Below, piece after piece: positions 8,624 to 18,043 of a stretch of 64,000 nucleotides of DNA; position 1 is the first letter of the stretch; every line of letters starts with the position of its first letter. The notes below the pieces were generated by a model. The model was given only the letters and a program-made list of their open reading frames with translations, was not told where the DNA came from and did not search any database. Source of the stretch: Chryseobacterium sp. C-71 (GTDB taxonomy: Bacteria; Bacteroidota; Bacteroidia; Flavobacteriales; Weeksellaceae). Location of the stretch: the NCBI RefSeq assembly GCF_020911865.1, contig NZ_CP087131.1, positions 3,162,001 through 3,226,000 on the forward strand, in the 5' to 3' direction. A program made the position numbers and the translations under genes.

Positions 8624-8790
8624 TACTTAGATTTAAGATACATTAAAATGATTCCGCCAATTAAGGTCAGAATTCCTAGAACGATGAAAAAGATAGAGAA
8701 TCTGCGCGACCGCTGAAATCCCTGATTGCTGGTATTTTTTAAAAATATTCCAAAGACAATGAATATAATCGGTAAAATGATTTGCAACAT
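8623..8790 (-). CDS. Small two-helix membrane protein
   Basis: A 55-residue reading frame (begins MLQIILPIIFIVFGIF, ends LMYLKSK) with two hydrophobic helices separated by a basic loop (QGFQRSRRF). Its ATG overlaps the stop of the HMG-CoA reductase gene and its stop overlaps the ATG of the DUF3298 gene, each as TAATG. The double coupling and the membrane-protein composition argue that it is real. No function is recognised. Confidence 0.65.
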   Translation of the reverse strand: MLQIILPIIFIVFGIFLKNTSNQGFQRSRRFSIFFIVLGILTLIGGIILMYLKSK

Positions 8791-10118
8791 TAGTGCGCTC
8801 TTAACCTGTTAAACTCATCAATAACTTCGTGATGAGTCACTGTTTTATCTTTAAAATATGTCACAAAATGCTGCTTTTCTGCTTCCGTCGCACCCATTTG
8901 ATTTAAAATATTAAACAAATGCATTTTCATGTGACCTTTCTGAATTCCTGTAGTTACCAAAGATCTCAACGCTCCAAAATTCTGAGCCAATCCTGAAACT
9001 GCCAAAATACTCATCAATTCTTGAGCAGAAGGTTTTCCAAGTAAGGCTAAAGAGAATTTTACCAAAGGATGAAGATTCGTCAAACCGCCCACAACTCCCA
9101 CAGAAATAGGAAGATCAATCCAGAATCTGAAAATTCCATTATCAATGGTACAGTGTGTCAAGCTAGAATATTTTCCGTCTTTTGCAGCATAAGCGTGTGC
9201 ACAGGCTTCAGTTGCTCTGAAATCGTTTCCGGTTGCAATCACAACGGCATCTACACCATTCATAATTCCTTTATTATGCGTTGTCGCACGGAAAGGTTCA
9301 ATTTCAGCAATCGTTACTGCTTGTTTAAATTTTCTTGCAAATTCTTCATTTGAAATTCCACTATCGTCTTTTAAATCTTTAATTTTACAAGAAACTTCTG
9401 CTCTCACAATACAATCAGGAGTGAAATTGGATAAGATATTCATCACAACCTGCAAAGAATCTTTTTCTTCCTGTGTGAAATCTTCTTCCAGAGAAATTTC
9501 TTCTTTTAAAGTTTTACCAAATTGCTCAAGGCAAGAATTGATGAAGTTGGCACCCATAGAATCTACCGTGTCAAAACTTGCTTTCAGTTGGTAGTAATTA
9601 GCCATTTCAGCGGTTTTATCCACGAGTTTTATTTCTAAAATTCCGCCGCCACGATTTCTCATGTTTGCCGTGATGCTTTCCGTCGCTTCAAAAAGTTTTT
9701 TCTTTAATTTAAAATTAAAAAAATGCTGAAGTTTATGCGATTCTACATCGATAATGAAATGAGTGTGACCTAATTTTTTTGTGTTGATAATCGTGGTTTT
9801 AAAACCGCCTTTATCGATCCAGAATTTTGCTGCTTTTGAAGCCGCTGCCACCACTGAACTTTCTTCAACTGCCATCGGTAATGCTAATAATTTTCCGTCG
9901 ATCAGAAAATTCGGAGCAATTCCGTAAGGCATATAAAAATTGGAAATCGTGTTTTCAGAAAACTCGTCGTGAAGTTTCTGAAGATCAGTATTTTCGTTCC
10001 AATATTGATTGAGTATATTTTGATAATCTGTGTTTCCTTCGAGATATTCATTGACGAGCCAGTCAATTTTTGCTTGTTTGGTCAGTTTAGAGAAACCTTC
10101 TACCGGTTGATGATTCAT
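8790..10118 (-). CDS. Hydroxymethylglutaryl-CoA reductase, class II
   Basis: This enzyme interconverts HMG-CoA and mevalonate. In Flavobacteriia the class II enzyme feeds the mevalonate route to isoprenoids. Seen here are the catalytic Glu in VEESSVVAA (about residue 86 from the chosen start), DSMGANFIN, the catalytic Lys in THNKGIMNG (about 283), the Asp in ATGNDFRA (about 299), and the His in GIQKGHMKMH (about 396). They match the Glu/Lys/Asp/His set of the Pseudomonas mevalonii enzyme. An upstream in-frame ATG at 10175 would add 19 residues. I prefer 10118 because a -7-like TATATTTA sits at 10196-10189 and the protein then opens MNHQPVEGFSKL as is usual in the family. The stop overlaps the next gene as TAATG. 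Confidence 0.92.
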   Translation of the reverse strand: MNHQPVEGFSKLTKQAKIDWLVNEYLEGNTDYQNILNQYWNENTDLQKLHDEFSENTISNFYMPYGIAPNFLIDGKLLALPMAVEESSVVAAASKAAKFWIDKGGFKTTIINTKKLGHTHFIIDVESHKLQHFFNFKLKKKLFEATESITANMRNRGGGILEIKLVDKTAEMANYYQLKASFDTVDSMGANFINSCLEQFGKTLKEEISLEEDFTQEEKDSLQVVMNILSNFTPDCIVRAEVSCKIKDLKDDSGISNEEFARKFKQAVTIAEIEPFRATTHNKGIMNGVDAVVIATGNDFRATEACAHAYAAKDGKYSSLTHCTIDNGIFRFWIDLPISVGVVGGLTNLHPLVKFSLALLGKPSAQELMSILAVSGLAQNFGALRSLVTTGIQKGHMKMHLFNILNQMGATEAEKQHFVTYFKDKTVTHHEVIDEFNRLRAH

Positions 10119-10315
10119 AGATAAATTATTTTTTGATGAAGAATTGTGGAACCGACCGTTTACGATTTCACGCATAAATTAATGATGGTAAATATAGTAA
10201 ATTTGTTTGTGCCTATTGTGGATAAGTTCGTTGAAAAAAGAGTGATATTTCTCAATTTTGGATTTACTTTTGAATATAAAAAACCTTTAAACAATAAAAG
10301 ACATAAAAGTTTATT

Positions 10316-10447
10316 AACACATTAGTCATCTTAGTTTTTTTGATTCTTCGTAAAAAAAGAATACATAAGTTTTGAAAATATTTGATTTTCTCTAATGTTT
10401 TCTAAATGTTTTCAAAAATTACTTTAATCTAATGTGATTTATGTGTT
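10316..10447. repeat. MITE-like nested palindromic element
   Basis: Imperfect 19-bp terminal inverted repeats (10316-10334 and 10429-10447, 15 of 19 positions matching, both starting AACACATxA on their own strand) enclose a second inverted pair at 10370-10383 and 10404-10418 (TTTTGAAAATATTT against AAATGTTTTCAAAA). No coding frame is present. It fills most of the gap between the HMG-CoA reductase and radical-SAM genes (10119-10475). It looks like a dispersed short palindromic element of this genus, but copy number cannot be tested here. Confidence 0.45.
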
Positions 10448-10475
10448 CAAGGAATTTTAACAAAGTATTTGAATT

Positions 10476-11735
10476 ATGAATTTTGACCGCCTAAAAGAAA
10501 AATTAGAAATTCTTGCCGATGCTGCGAAATATGATGTGTCATGTTCGTCAAGCGGAGGTTCTAGGAAGAATAAGAAAGGCGCTTTGGGAGATAGTTCTGC
10601 AAGCGGAATTTGTCATACCTATACCGAAGATGGTCGTTGTGTTTCTCTTTTAAAAGTTCTCTTGACTAATCATTGTATTTACGATTGTGCGTATTGCGTT
10701 TCCCGAAGTTCAAATGATATTAAAAGAGCGGCTTTTACAGTAGAAGAAGTAGTTGATTTAACGATCAATTTTTATCGCAGAAATTATATTGAAGGTCTGT
10801 TTTTAAGTTCAGGAATTTTCAAAAATGCAGACACAACGATGGAACGTCTGGTGCGTGTGGCAAAAAAACTTCGCCTCGAAGAAAATTTCAATGGATATAT
10901 TCATTTAAAGTCAATTCCTGGCGCAAGTGATATTCTGATGCAGGAAGCGGCTTTGTATGCTGACCGATTGTCAATCAATATAGAAATTCCAACAGAAAGT
11001 GGATTGAAATTATTAGCTCCGGAGAAAAACCGGGAAGATATGCTCAATCCGATGAAATATATCCAAAGTGGAATTACCCAATATAAAGAAGAAAAGAAAA
11101 TTTTCAGAAAAGTTCCGAAGTTTGCTCCTGCTGGACAGTCTACACAAATGATTGTAGGCGCAACCAACGAAAATGATTTACAGATTATCAAAGTTGCCGA
11201 TCATTTTTATAAAAATTATAATCTTAAAAGAGTGTATTATTCAGGATATGTTCCGGTTTTGGAAGATACCAGATTGCCTGCTTTAACGACGGCGGTACCG
11301 ATGTTGAGAGAAAACCGTCTCTATCAGTCGGATTGGCTCATGAGGTTTTATGGTTTTAAAGCTGATGAAATTCTAGATCCACATATGCCGTTTTTAGATT
11401 TGGAAGTTGATCCTAAATTAAGTTGGGCTTTGAGGCATCTTGATCAGTTTCCTATCAATCTTCAAAGTGCAGATTATCAGATGATTCTCAGAATTCCTGG
11501 AATTGGTGTAAAAACAGCGAAGAAGATTGTTTCTGCAAGACGTTTTCAGGTTTTAACGATTGAAAATCTACAAAAATTAGGAGCAGCGGTAAATCGTGCG
11601 AAGTATTTTATTGATTTTAATGCCGGAAACGTTTTCCTGAGACATTTAACTGATTTAAATTTGAAAAAATTGTTGATTGGCGGAAGTACTTCTAAATTTC
11701 AGGATCAGTTTTCGCAACAGTTAACACTTTTTTAA
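10476..11735 (+). CDS. Putative DNA modification/repair radical SAM protein
   Basis: A 419-residue protein of the family that partners with a DUF4130 protein (TIGR03916 type). The radical SAM cluster motif C-x3-C-x2-C is at Cys67, Cys71 and Cys74 (NHCIYDCAYC). An additional N-terminal Cys set (Cys23, Cys46, Cys55) precedes it. A helix-hairpin-helix DNA-binding motif, IPGIGVKTAKKIVSARR, lies near residues 345-361. The family is thought to act on DNA because of the HhH and its constant link to a uracil-DNA-glycosylase-like partner, but the reaction is unproven. The DUF4130 partner is two genes downstream (12267-13025), with a third gene between them. Confidence 0.88.
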   Translation: MNFDRLKEKLEILADAAKYDVSCSSSGGSRKNKKGALGDSSASGICHTYTEDGRCVSLLKVLLTNHCIYDCAYCVSRSSNDIKRAAFTVEEVVDLTINFYRRNYIEGLFLSSGIFKNADTTMERLVRVAKKLRLEENFNGYIHLKSIPGASDILMQEAALYADRLSINIEIPTESGLKLLAPEKNREDMLNPMKYIQSGITQYKEEKKIFRKVPKFAPAGQSTQMIVGATNENDLQIIKVADHFYKNYNLKRVYYSGYVPVLEDTRLPALTTAVPMLRENRLYQSDWLMRFYGFKADEILDPHMPFLDLEVDPKLSWALRHLDQFPINLQSADYQMILRIPGIGVKTAKKIVSARRFQVLTIENLQKLGAAVNRAKYFIDFNAGNVFLRHLTDLNLKKLLIGGSTSKFQDQFSQQLTLF

Positions 11736-12166
11736 TGATGAGAACTAAAAAAGCCTTAAGATATGATGAACAGAAAATTAGAGATATTGAAAAAGCAGTT
11801 TCTCAATTCTCTCAACATTTGATGTCAAATTCTAAATGGATCAGATTAATTGAAGCAATTATAGACAATGCCCATGAGTTCAAGAAAATCCAATTTAAAA
11901 AAATTCAGAATAATAGAATTGGAGAGCTGTATTTAAATGAAGACAGTATTTTTGAATTTGATTATTGGCAAAGAGGATTTGAGGGCAATAATTCTTTAGG
12001 TGACTGGCTTGAATATAAAGAAATTGAATATTTGATTTTCCCAAAAATTGTTGATTCTAATAACATTCAAAATTTAGAAGAAATTAAATTGATAATAGAG
12101 AAAGTTGGTCAGTTTTATCTTGAAATTAATGAAGATGAATTAAAACTGATTTGTTATAAAGAATGA
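11735..12166 (+). CDS. Unrecognised protein inserted in the radical-SAM/DUF4130 pair
   Basis: A 143-residue, probably cytoplasmic, Lys/Glu/Ile-rich protein. Its ATG shares one base with the stop of the radical-SAM gene (TAATG), so translation is coupled; a second ATG is the next codon. Visible segments include SNSKWIRLIEAI, ELYLNEDSIFEFDYW and YKEIEYLIFPK. They faintly recall the SxTKW and tryptophan-rich layout of DUF6678-like immunity/regulatory proteins, but I do not claim membership. It separates two genes that are normally adjacent, so it is a possible third member of the pathway or a recent insertion. Confidence 0.6.
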   Translation: MMRTKKALRYDEQKIRDIEKAVSQFSQHLMSNSKWIRLIEAIIDNAHEFKKIQFKKIQNNRIGELYLNEDSIFEFDYWQRGFEGNNSLGDWLEYKEIEYLIFPKIVDSNNIQNLEEIKLIIEKVGQFYLEINEDELKLICYKE

Positions 12167-12170
12167 TTTT

Positions 12171-12215
12171 AAACACAAATAGCACAAATATTTTTCACGA
12201 ATTTCACTAATAATT
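12171..12215. repeat. Short repeat-like intergenic segment
   Basis: The stretch has the periodic form AAACACAAAT-AGCACAAATA followed by CACGAATTTCACTAATAATT. The CACGAAttxCAC pattern resembles the arms of the inverted repeat at 15443-15509 (CACGAAcGCACGAAT). It may be a degenerate copy of the same dispersed element. It lies in the 100-bp gap before the DUF4130 gene. Confidence 0.3.
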
Positions 12216-12266
12216 CTTACTTGAAAAATCAGTTCACTCTAAAACTCCAAAACCCTTCAACCCAAA

Positions 12267-13025
12267 ATGACCACCTTACTTTACGACGGTAGTTTCGACG
12301 GACTTTTTACAGCAATATTCGAAGTTTTCGAGTATAAGTATAAAGATGTTGAAATTATAAGTAAAGAAAGGTTTCATCAAGAAAATATCTTTGCTGAAAT
12401 TCATGAGGTAATTACACAGGAAGCGAAATCTGAGCGAGTTTTAAATAAATTAGAAGAAAATATCGGGAAGTTGGGCATTCATGAATTGGTGAAAGTTTTT
12501 TTGTCGGAAGAAACCGATTTAGAACAAATCATTTTGTCTGCTGTAAGGCAATCTCTAAAATATCCCAACGAAAATATTCTCCAGAATTATGCAGATCAGG
12601 ATATTTTGAGAATTGCTAAAATTTCAAAATCAGTTAGCAGAGAAAGGCATCGGATGACAGCTTTTGTAAGATTTGAAAAAATGCAGGATGAAGTTTTTTT
12701 TGCCAAGATAGATCCGGATTTTAATGTGTTACCTTTAATCAGAAAACATTTCAAAGACCGTTATCAGGATCAGAAATGGATGATTTATGATCTCAGAAGA
12801 AACTACGGACTTCTTTATGATCTGGAAACGTGTGATTTCTTTTATCCCGAAGAAAAATTGGATCTAAAAAAATATCAGGAGAAATTTCATGATGAAGAAA
12901 ATCAGTATCAAAAGCTATGGCAACGGTATTTTTTCAAAACCAATATTGTAGAAAGAAAAAATTTAAAATTGCATATTCAGCATGTTCCGAAAAGATACTG
13001 GAAGTATTTGACGGAAAAGCATTAG
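12267..13025 (+). CDS. DUF4130 DNA metabolism protein, partner of the radical-SAM protein
   Basis: A 252-residue protein of the TIGR03915/DUF4130 type. It begins MTTLLYDGSFDGLFTAIFE, which is the family hallmark, and has the conserved stretches RERHRMTAFVRFE and FFAKIDPDFNVLPLI in the middle. In other bacteria the same domain is fused to a uracil-DNA-glycosylase-like domain; here it stands alone. It always travels with the radical-SAM protein encoded at 10476-11735, so the two presumably act together on damaged or modified DNA. The molecular role is not established. Confidence 0.88.
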   Translation: MTTLLYDGSFDGLFTAIFEVFEYKYKDVEIISKERFHQENIFAEIHEVITQEAKSERVLNKLEENIGKLGIHELVKVFLSEETDLEQIILSAVRQSLKYPNENILQNYADQDILRIAKISKSVSRERHRMTAFVRFEKMQDEVFFAKIDPDFNVLPLIRKHFKDRYQDQKWMIYDLRRNYGLLYDLETCDFFYPEEKLDLKKYQEKFHDEENQYQKLWQRYFFKTNIVERKNLKLHIQHVPKRYWKYLTEKH

Positions 13026-13264
13026 ACTTCTGGTACATATTGCAAAGATTTTCACAGGTTTTATTTAAAGTATTTTTACGATTCCAGCCACGGATGACGT
13101 AATTCACAGCATTTTTTTTAGAAATTCAAACTTCGGTCATATAAGATTTTTTACATTCCGAATCTACTTGGCTCTTTTACTTTTGACATGGCTCTTTAGA
13201 ATTGCAGGATACTAAAGGATGAAAAGTATTATAAAGATACTGCCGTTATCTGAACTTGTTTTTG

Positions 13265-13272
13265 TAAATTTG
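13265..13272 (+). promoter_or_regulatory. Probable -7 element of the pfkA-gap promoter
   Basis: TAAATTTG matches TAnnTTTG and lies 20 nt before the pfkA start codon. No TTG is found exactly 19 nt upstream, so only half of the promoter is supported. Confidence 0.45.
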
Positions 13273-13292
13273 TGTTTGAAATTTTTTACTAA

Positions 13293-14279
13293 ATGAATGA
13301 AAGTGCTGTAAAAAAAATTGCAGTTCTTACTTCGGGAGGAGACTCTCCGGGGATGAATGCAGCATTAAGAGCGGTCGTAAGAACCGCAAATTATTATAAT
13401 ATCGAATGTTACGGAGTGAGAGAAGGCTACAATGGTCTTATTCATGATGATTTCCTGAAAATGGGACCTCGTTCTGTGAAAAATATAATCAACCAGGGTG
13501 GAACTATTCTAAAATCTGCCCGTTCTAAAGAGTTTATGACCAAAGAAGGTCGCCAAAAAGCCTATGACAATTGCGTGAAATACGGAATTGAAGCTTTGGT
13601 GTGTATCGGAGGAGACGGAACGTTCACAGGAGCAAAGATTTTCAATGAGGAATTCGGAATCCGTGTAATTGGTGTACCCGGAACAATCGACAATGACATC
13701 TTCGGAACAGACAATACGATTGGTTTCGACACAGCTTTGAACACGGCAATGGATGCGATTGATAAAATTCGTGATACGGCAACTTCTCACAACAGAGTTT
13801 TCTTTGTTGAGGTGATGGGTCGTGATGCAGGTTTTATTGCTTTAAACAGCGGATTGGCTACTGGTGCTTTGGATATTCTCATTCCTGAAAGAAAAGACAG
13901 TATGGAAGAGCTTTTTACAAACTTCAGAAACGCAGAGAAAACAGGAAAATCTTCCAGCATTGTTGTTGTTGCAGAAGGTGAAAAGTTGGCAAACATCTAC
14001 GAACTGGCAGAGCAGACCAAAAAAGAGTTTCCGGATTATGATATTCGTGTGGCTATTTTAGGTCACATTCAAAGAGGTGGATCGCCGAGTTGTGCAGACC
14101 GAGTTTTAGCGAGCAGATTGGGATTTGGTGCCGTAACAGGATTGATGGTAGGAGAAAACAATGTGATGGCAGGAATGCGTTCAAACGAAATTGTTTACAC
14201 ACCTATTGAAGATGCCATCAAAAAGCATAACGAAATCAATAAAGACCTTTTACTGATTTCAGAAATTTTAGCAATCTAA
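13293..14279 (+). CDS. pfkA: ATP-dependent 6-phosphofructokinase
   Basis: Phosphorylates fructose 6-phosphate to fructose 1,6-bisphosphate in glycolysis. At 328 residues it has the standard bacterial short form. Visible motifs are GGDSPGMNAA (ATP site, about residue 15), GGDGTFTGA (about 108), the catalytic PGTIDNDI (about 129-136), MGRDAGFIA and GHIQRGGSPS. It is followed after 31 bp by gap, so two glycolytic enzymes are co-transcribed. A -7 element lies at 13265-13272. Confidence 0.97.
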   Translation: MNESAVKKIAVLTSGGDSPGMNAALRAVVRTANYYNIECYGVREGYNGLIHDDFLKMGPRSVKNIINQGGTILKSARSKEFMTKEGRQKAYDNCVKYGIEALVCIGGDGTFTGAKIFNEEFGIRVIGVPGTIDNDIFGTDNTIGFDTALNTAMDAIDKIRDTATSHNRVFFVEVMGRDAGFIALNSGLATGALDILIPERKDSMEELFTNFRNAEKTGKSSSIVVVAEGEKLANIYELAEQTKKEFPDYDIRVAILGHIQRGGSPSCADRVLASRLGFGAVTGLMVGENNVMAGMRSNEIVYTPIEDAIKKHNEINKDLLLISEILAI

Positions 14280-14298
14280 ATATTATATAATTAAATAA

Positions 14299-15321
<1,023 letters not shown>

Positions 15322-15344
15322 TAAGCTCTCAGCTATACATAATG

Positions 15345-15372
15345 AAACCTTCCAATTTGGAAGGTTTTTTTT
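15345..15372 (+). terminator. Terminator of the pfkA-gap operon
   Basis: Perfect 9-bp stem AAACCTTCC/GGAAGGTTT, five-base loop, then a T run, 23 bp after the gap stop codon. Confidence 0.85.
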
Positions 15373-15442
15373 ATTGCTGGAATGATTATTAGTGGAAATC
15401 GAAAATTATTTGTGTTTCGCTTCAAATTCTGAGTGGTTGATC

Positions 15443-15509
15443 TGCCACGAACGCACGAATTAAATCTGAACGTTGTTTGTTGATTAAAATTATTTGTGCA
15501 TTCGTGGCA
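15443..15509. repeat. Inverted intergenic repeat (CACGAA/GCAC type)
   Basis: The arms are 15443-15463 and 15490-15509. Read on the same strand, the arms start TGCCACGAAcGCACgAAT and TGCCACGAAtGCACaAAT, so two mismatches interrupt about 18 bp of pairing around a 26-nt spacer. It sits between the gap terminator and the end of the MscS gene, with no gene in the gap. It looks like a short dispersed palindromic element. Confidence 0.5.
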
Positions 15510-15566
15510 AAAAATCTAGTCGTAACATTCCTATTTAATTTTAGTATGTTTTATCTTATTAAAATT

Positions 15567-16454
15567 TCACGATTCAATATTTTCTTTCGGTGGTTCAGGC
15601 GCCGGAGTATTGGTGATGTTAATGCTCGTCGGAGTTACTAACGGAATTCCCTGCTCGTCAAGGCTGCCTTTAATTTTCATTAAAATATCACTTTTTACGT
15701 GAGCTAGATTTTCACCGACTTTCATCCAAAATTTCACCTGTAAATTAAAAACTCCTTGTTTTAAACTTGTAAAAATAACTTCCACTTTATCCTGCTTATC
15801 AATATATTCCTGACTGAGAATAACATGATTAATGCTTTCCTGTGCTTTCACGATATCTTCATCCGCCGGAATTTCAAAATCTAAAATAATTCTTCGCTGC
15901 GGCGATGCAGTAATATTGTAAAAAGGAGCATTAAATATTACCTGATTCGGGATGTAGGCCTTCTTTCCATCGTCGGTAATTAGCTTTGTAGTTAAAAAAC
16001 CAATATCCTGCACCGTTCCGGAATGATTTCCGATGGTGATATAATCTCCGACTTTAAATGCTTTATCAATTCCGATCAGCATTCCTGAAAATATACTTGA
16101 AACCAAATCTTTCAAAGCAACCCCTGCAATAACCCCTGCTACCCCTAAACTTCCGATAAATTTCCAGAGAAATCCGCTGAATCCCATGATTTCCAGAGCA
16201 ATGAAGGTTCCCATAAGGATAATGATAAATCTGAAAACATTGATAATGGTAATGACAGATCCTTCATTTTTACTTTTAGGAAAAAGTTTGTGCATTATTT
16301 TTACCGCAAGTTTACTCAGGTATTTGCTTGTCATTAAGAAAAATGTGAAAACAAGAATCCCTACTACCAGCTTTGGTGTGAGTTTCGCAAAAGCGATGTA
16401 CCAATTCTGTAAAACTTTATAAACGGTATCTACATAGCTTAATCCATATTCCAT
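15567..16454 (-). CDS. Mechanosensitive ion channel, MscS family
   Basis: A 295-residue small-conductance mechanosensitive channel that releases solutes on osmotic downshift. It has three hydrophobic helices in the first half. The pore-lining region LGVAGVIAGVALKDLVSSIFSG is split by short glycine steps, and the beta domain follows with FKVGDYITIGNHSGTVQDIGF and TYIPNQ-like KAYIPNQVIFN. An in-frame ATG at 16550 exists, but that extension would run through the peroxiredoxin promoter, and a -7-like TAATTTTG lies at 16476-16469, just upstream of 16454. The start MEYGLSYVDTVYK is therefore preferred. The C-terminal tail is Pro/Glu-rich. Confidence 0.92.
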   Translation of the reverse strand: MEYGLSYVDTVYKVLQNWYIAFAKLTPKLVVGILVFTFFLMTSKYLSKLAVKIMHKLFPKSKNEGSVITIINVFRFIIILMGTFIALEIMGFSGFLWKFIGSLGVAGVIAGVALKDLVSSIFSGMLIGIDKAFKVGDYITIGNHSGTVQDIGFLTTKLITDDGKKAYIPNQVIFNAPFYNITASPQRRIILDFEIPADEDIVKAQESINHVILSQEYIDKQDKVEVIFTSLKQGVFNLQVKFWMKVGENLAHVKSDILMKIKGSLDEQGIPLVTPTSINITNTPAPEPPKENIES

Positions 16455-16500
16455 AAAAACATTTTTTTCAAAATTATAAATAAATTCTTTAGCAAAAATT

Positions 16501-16530
16501 TTGCCAGTTACAAAAAGTCTATTAAATTTG
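16501..16530 (+). promoter_or_regulatory. Promoter of the peroxiredoxin gene
   Basis: TTG (16501-16503), 19-nt spacer, TAAATTTG (16523-16530): a full Bacteroidota consensus match 23 nt before the peroxiredoxin ATG. It also marks the upper limit for the divergent MscS gene. Confidence 0.75.
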
Positions 16531-16553
16531 TAGACTAATAAAAACAACATCGT

Positions 16554-17189
16554 ATGTCAATCAAACTAGGAGATACCGCACCCAACTTTCAGGCAGAATC
16601 TACTGCAGGAAATATAGACTTTTACGAATATCTTGGAGATTCTTGGGGAATTTTATTTTCCCATCCCGCAGATTATACTCCGGTTTGTACGACTGAATTG
16701 GGTTACACCGCAAAACTGAAATCAGATTTTGATCAAAGAGATACAAAAGTAATCGCACTAAGTGTAGATGGAGTAGAAGATCACAAAAACTGGATTAAAG
16801 ACATCAACGAAACTCAAAATACGGAAGTGCAGTTTCCCATCATTGCAGATAAAGACAGAAAAGTTTCAGAGCTTTATGATTTCATTCATCCAAATGCTTC
16901 TTTAACTGCGACGGTTCGTTCTTTATTAATTATTGATCCTTCTAAAAAAGTGAGATTAATTATTACTTACCCTGCTTCAACGGGAAGAAATTTCAATGAG
17001 ATTCTTCGAGTTTTAGACTCATTACAGTTGGTGGATTCTCACAAAATTGCAACTCCTGCAAATTGGTATAATGGTGATGATGTGATTATTCCGCCATCAA
17101 TTTCTACCGAAGATGCGAAAAATATTTTCCCGAAAGGTGTTACTGAGATTAAACCGTATCTGCGTTTTACTCCTCAACCTAACCAATAA
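16554..17189 (+). CDS. 1-Cys peroxiredoxin (Prx6 type)
   Basis: A 211-residue thiol peroxidase that reduces hydrogen peroxide and organic hydroperoxides. The peroxidatic Cys45 lies in HPADYTPVCTTELG, the Prx6 signature, and the long C-terminal arm ends PYLRFTPQP as in this subfamily. No second Cys of a resolving type is visible. The full promoter lies immediately upstream. No OxyR-like or PerR-like operator is obvious, so oxidative regulation is not shown. Confidence 0.95.
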   Translation: MSIKLGDTAPNFQAESTAGNIDFYEYLGDSWGILFSHPADYTPVCTTELGYTAKLKSDFDQRDTKVIALSVDGVEDHKNWIKDINETQNTEVQFPIIADKDRKVSELYDFIHPNASLTATVRSLLIIDPSKKVRLIITYPASTGRNFNEILRVLDSLQLVDSHKIATPANWYNGDDVIIPPSISTEDAKNIFPKGVTEIKPYLRFTPQPNQ

Positions 17190-17236
17190 TAGGCTTAGAT
17201 TTTTTATTTATTATATATAGTTTAGTTTTAATTTGA

Positions 17237-17270
17237 AAAAGCGGCTCAGAAATTTTTCTGAGCCGCTTTT
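17237..17270. terminator. Bidirectional terminator
   Basis: A 16-bp perfect inverted repeat (AAAAGCGGCTCAGAAA and its complement) separates the converging peroxiredoxin and outer-membrane protein genes. Flanking A and T runs allow it to work on both strands. Confidence 0.88.
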
Positions 17271-17292
17271 GTATGTTGTATGAAATATCAGA

Positions 17293-17883
17293 TTATTTCA
17301 CGTCGTTAGCAATTGCTTTTGCTTTTGATGTAGGTAAATAAATACTGAAACCTACGTTGAAACTGATTCTAGAAGTCAAACCTTCATTTCCGAATCCTGT
17401 CACTCCGTTGTATTTTACTAAACCTTCAACACCAATGTTTGGAGTAATGAAGTAAGAATAACCAGGACCTACACCGAAGTCTAATCCTGTAGTAGAAATT
17501 CCATTTTCAACATTGAATCCGCCTACACCTACGTTACCTTCTAAGAAGAATCTACCGTGGTTTAATAAATTGTCAATACCTTTTTCACCTGGTGAAACAA
17601 AATAACGTCCTAAAGCTCCAACTCCATAATCAAACTGTGTTGATGCTCCTGCTCCCGGCTTAGAGAATCCTAAAGTAACATAACCTCCTAATGCAACATT
17701 ATCTTTGATAAAATATGCTGCTCTAGGCTGAAGTTTAATATCATAACCAGCACCTGTATTTAATCCAAAGTTGCTTGAAAGTAAGCTACTACCAACCATC
17801 CAGTTTCCTTCTTGAATTTGTGCGTTTGCTGTAGCTGTCAATCCTGCAACAGCTAATATTCCTGTAAAAATTAGCTTTTTCAT
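17293..17883 (-). CDS. Outer-membrane beta-barrel protein, porin/OmpX-like
   Basis: A 196-residue protein with a clear signal peptide (MKKLIFTGILAVAGLTATANAQ, cut near residue 21). After it come alternating amphipathic strands with many Gly and aromatic residues (SNFGLNTGAGYDIKLQP, GVGPGYSYFITPNIGVEG). The size fits an eight-stranded barrel. A basic tail of about ten residues follows the last strand (FSIYLP). It has its own terminator downstream. The precise role is unknown. Confidence 0.75.
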   Translation of the reverse strand: MKKLIFTGILAVAGLTATANAQIQEGNWMVGSSLLSSNFGLNTGAGYDIKLQPRAAYFIKDNVALGGYVTLGFSKPGAGASTQFDYGVGALGRYFVSPGEKGIDNLLNHGRFFLEGNVGVGGFNVENGISTTGLDFGVGPGYSYFITPNIGVEGLVKYNGVTGFGNEGLTSRISFNVGFSIYLPTSKAKAIANDVK

Positions 17884-18043
17884 AATTTATAATTTTAATA
17901 GTTAATGTTAATTATTTTGATATGCAGTTCAATTCAATAAATGTGCCACAAAGCTTGAGGGTATTCATTTACGTGAAAAAGTCATGTAAAAGTGTTAAGA
18001 ATAAACAGTGAGATTTTAACTAAAATTATTAAAAAAATGTAAT

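Noticed and set aside
13026..13292. Search for a gene or RNA in the gap before pfkA.
   Set aside because: Only a -7 element was found; the frames are short and without family features.
16455..16550. N-terminal extension of the MscS gene.
   Set aside because: It would run through the consensus promoter of the divergent peroxiredoxin gene and through a -7-like element of its own promoter.
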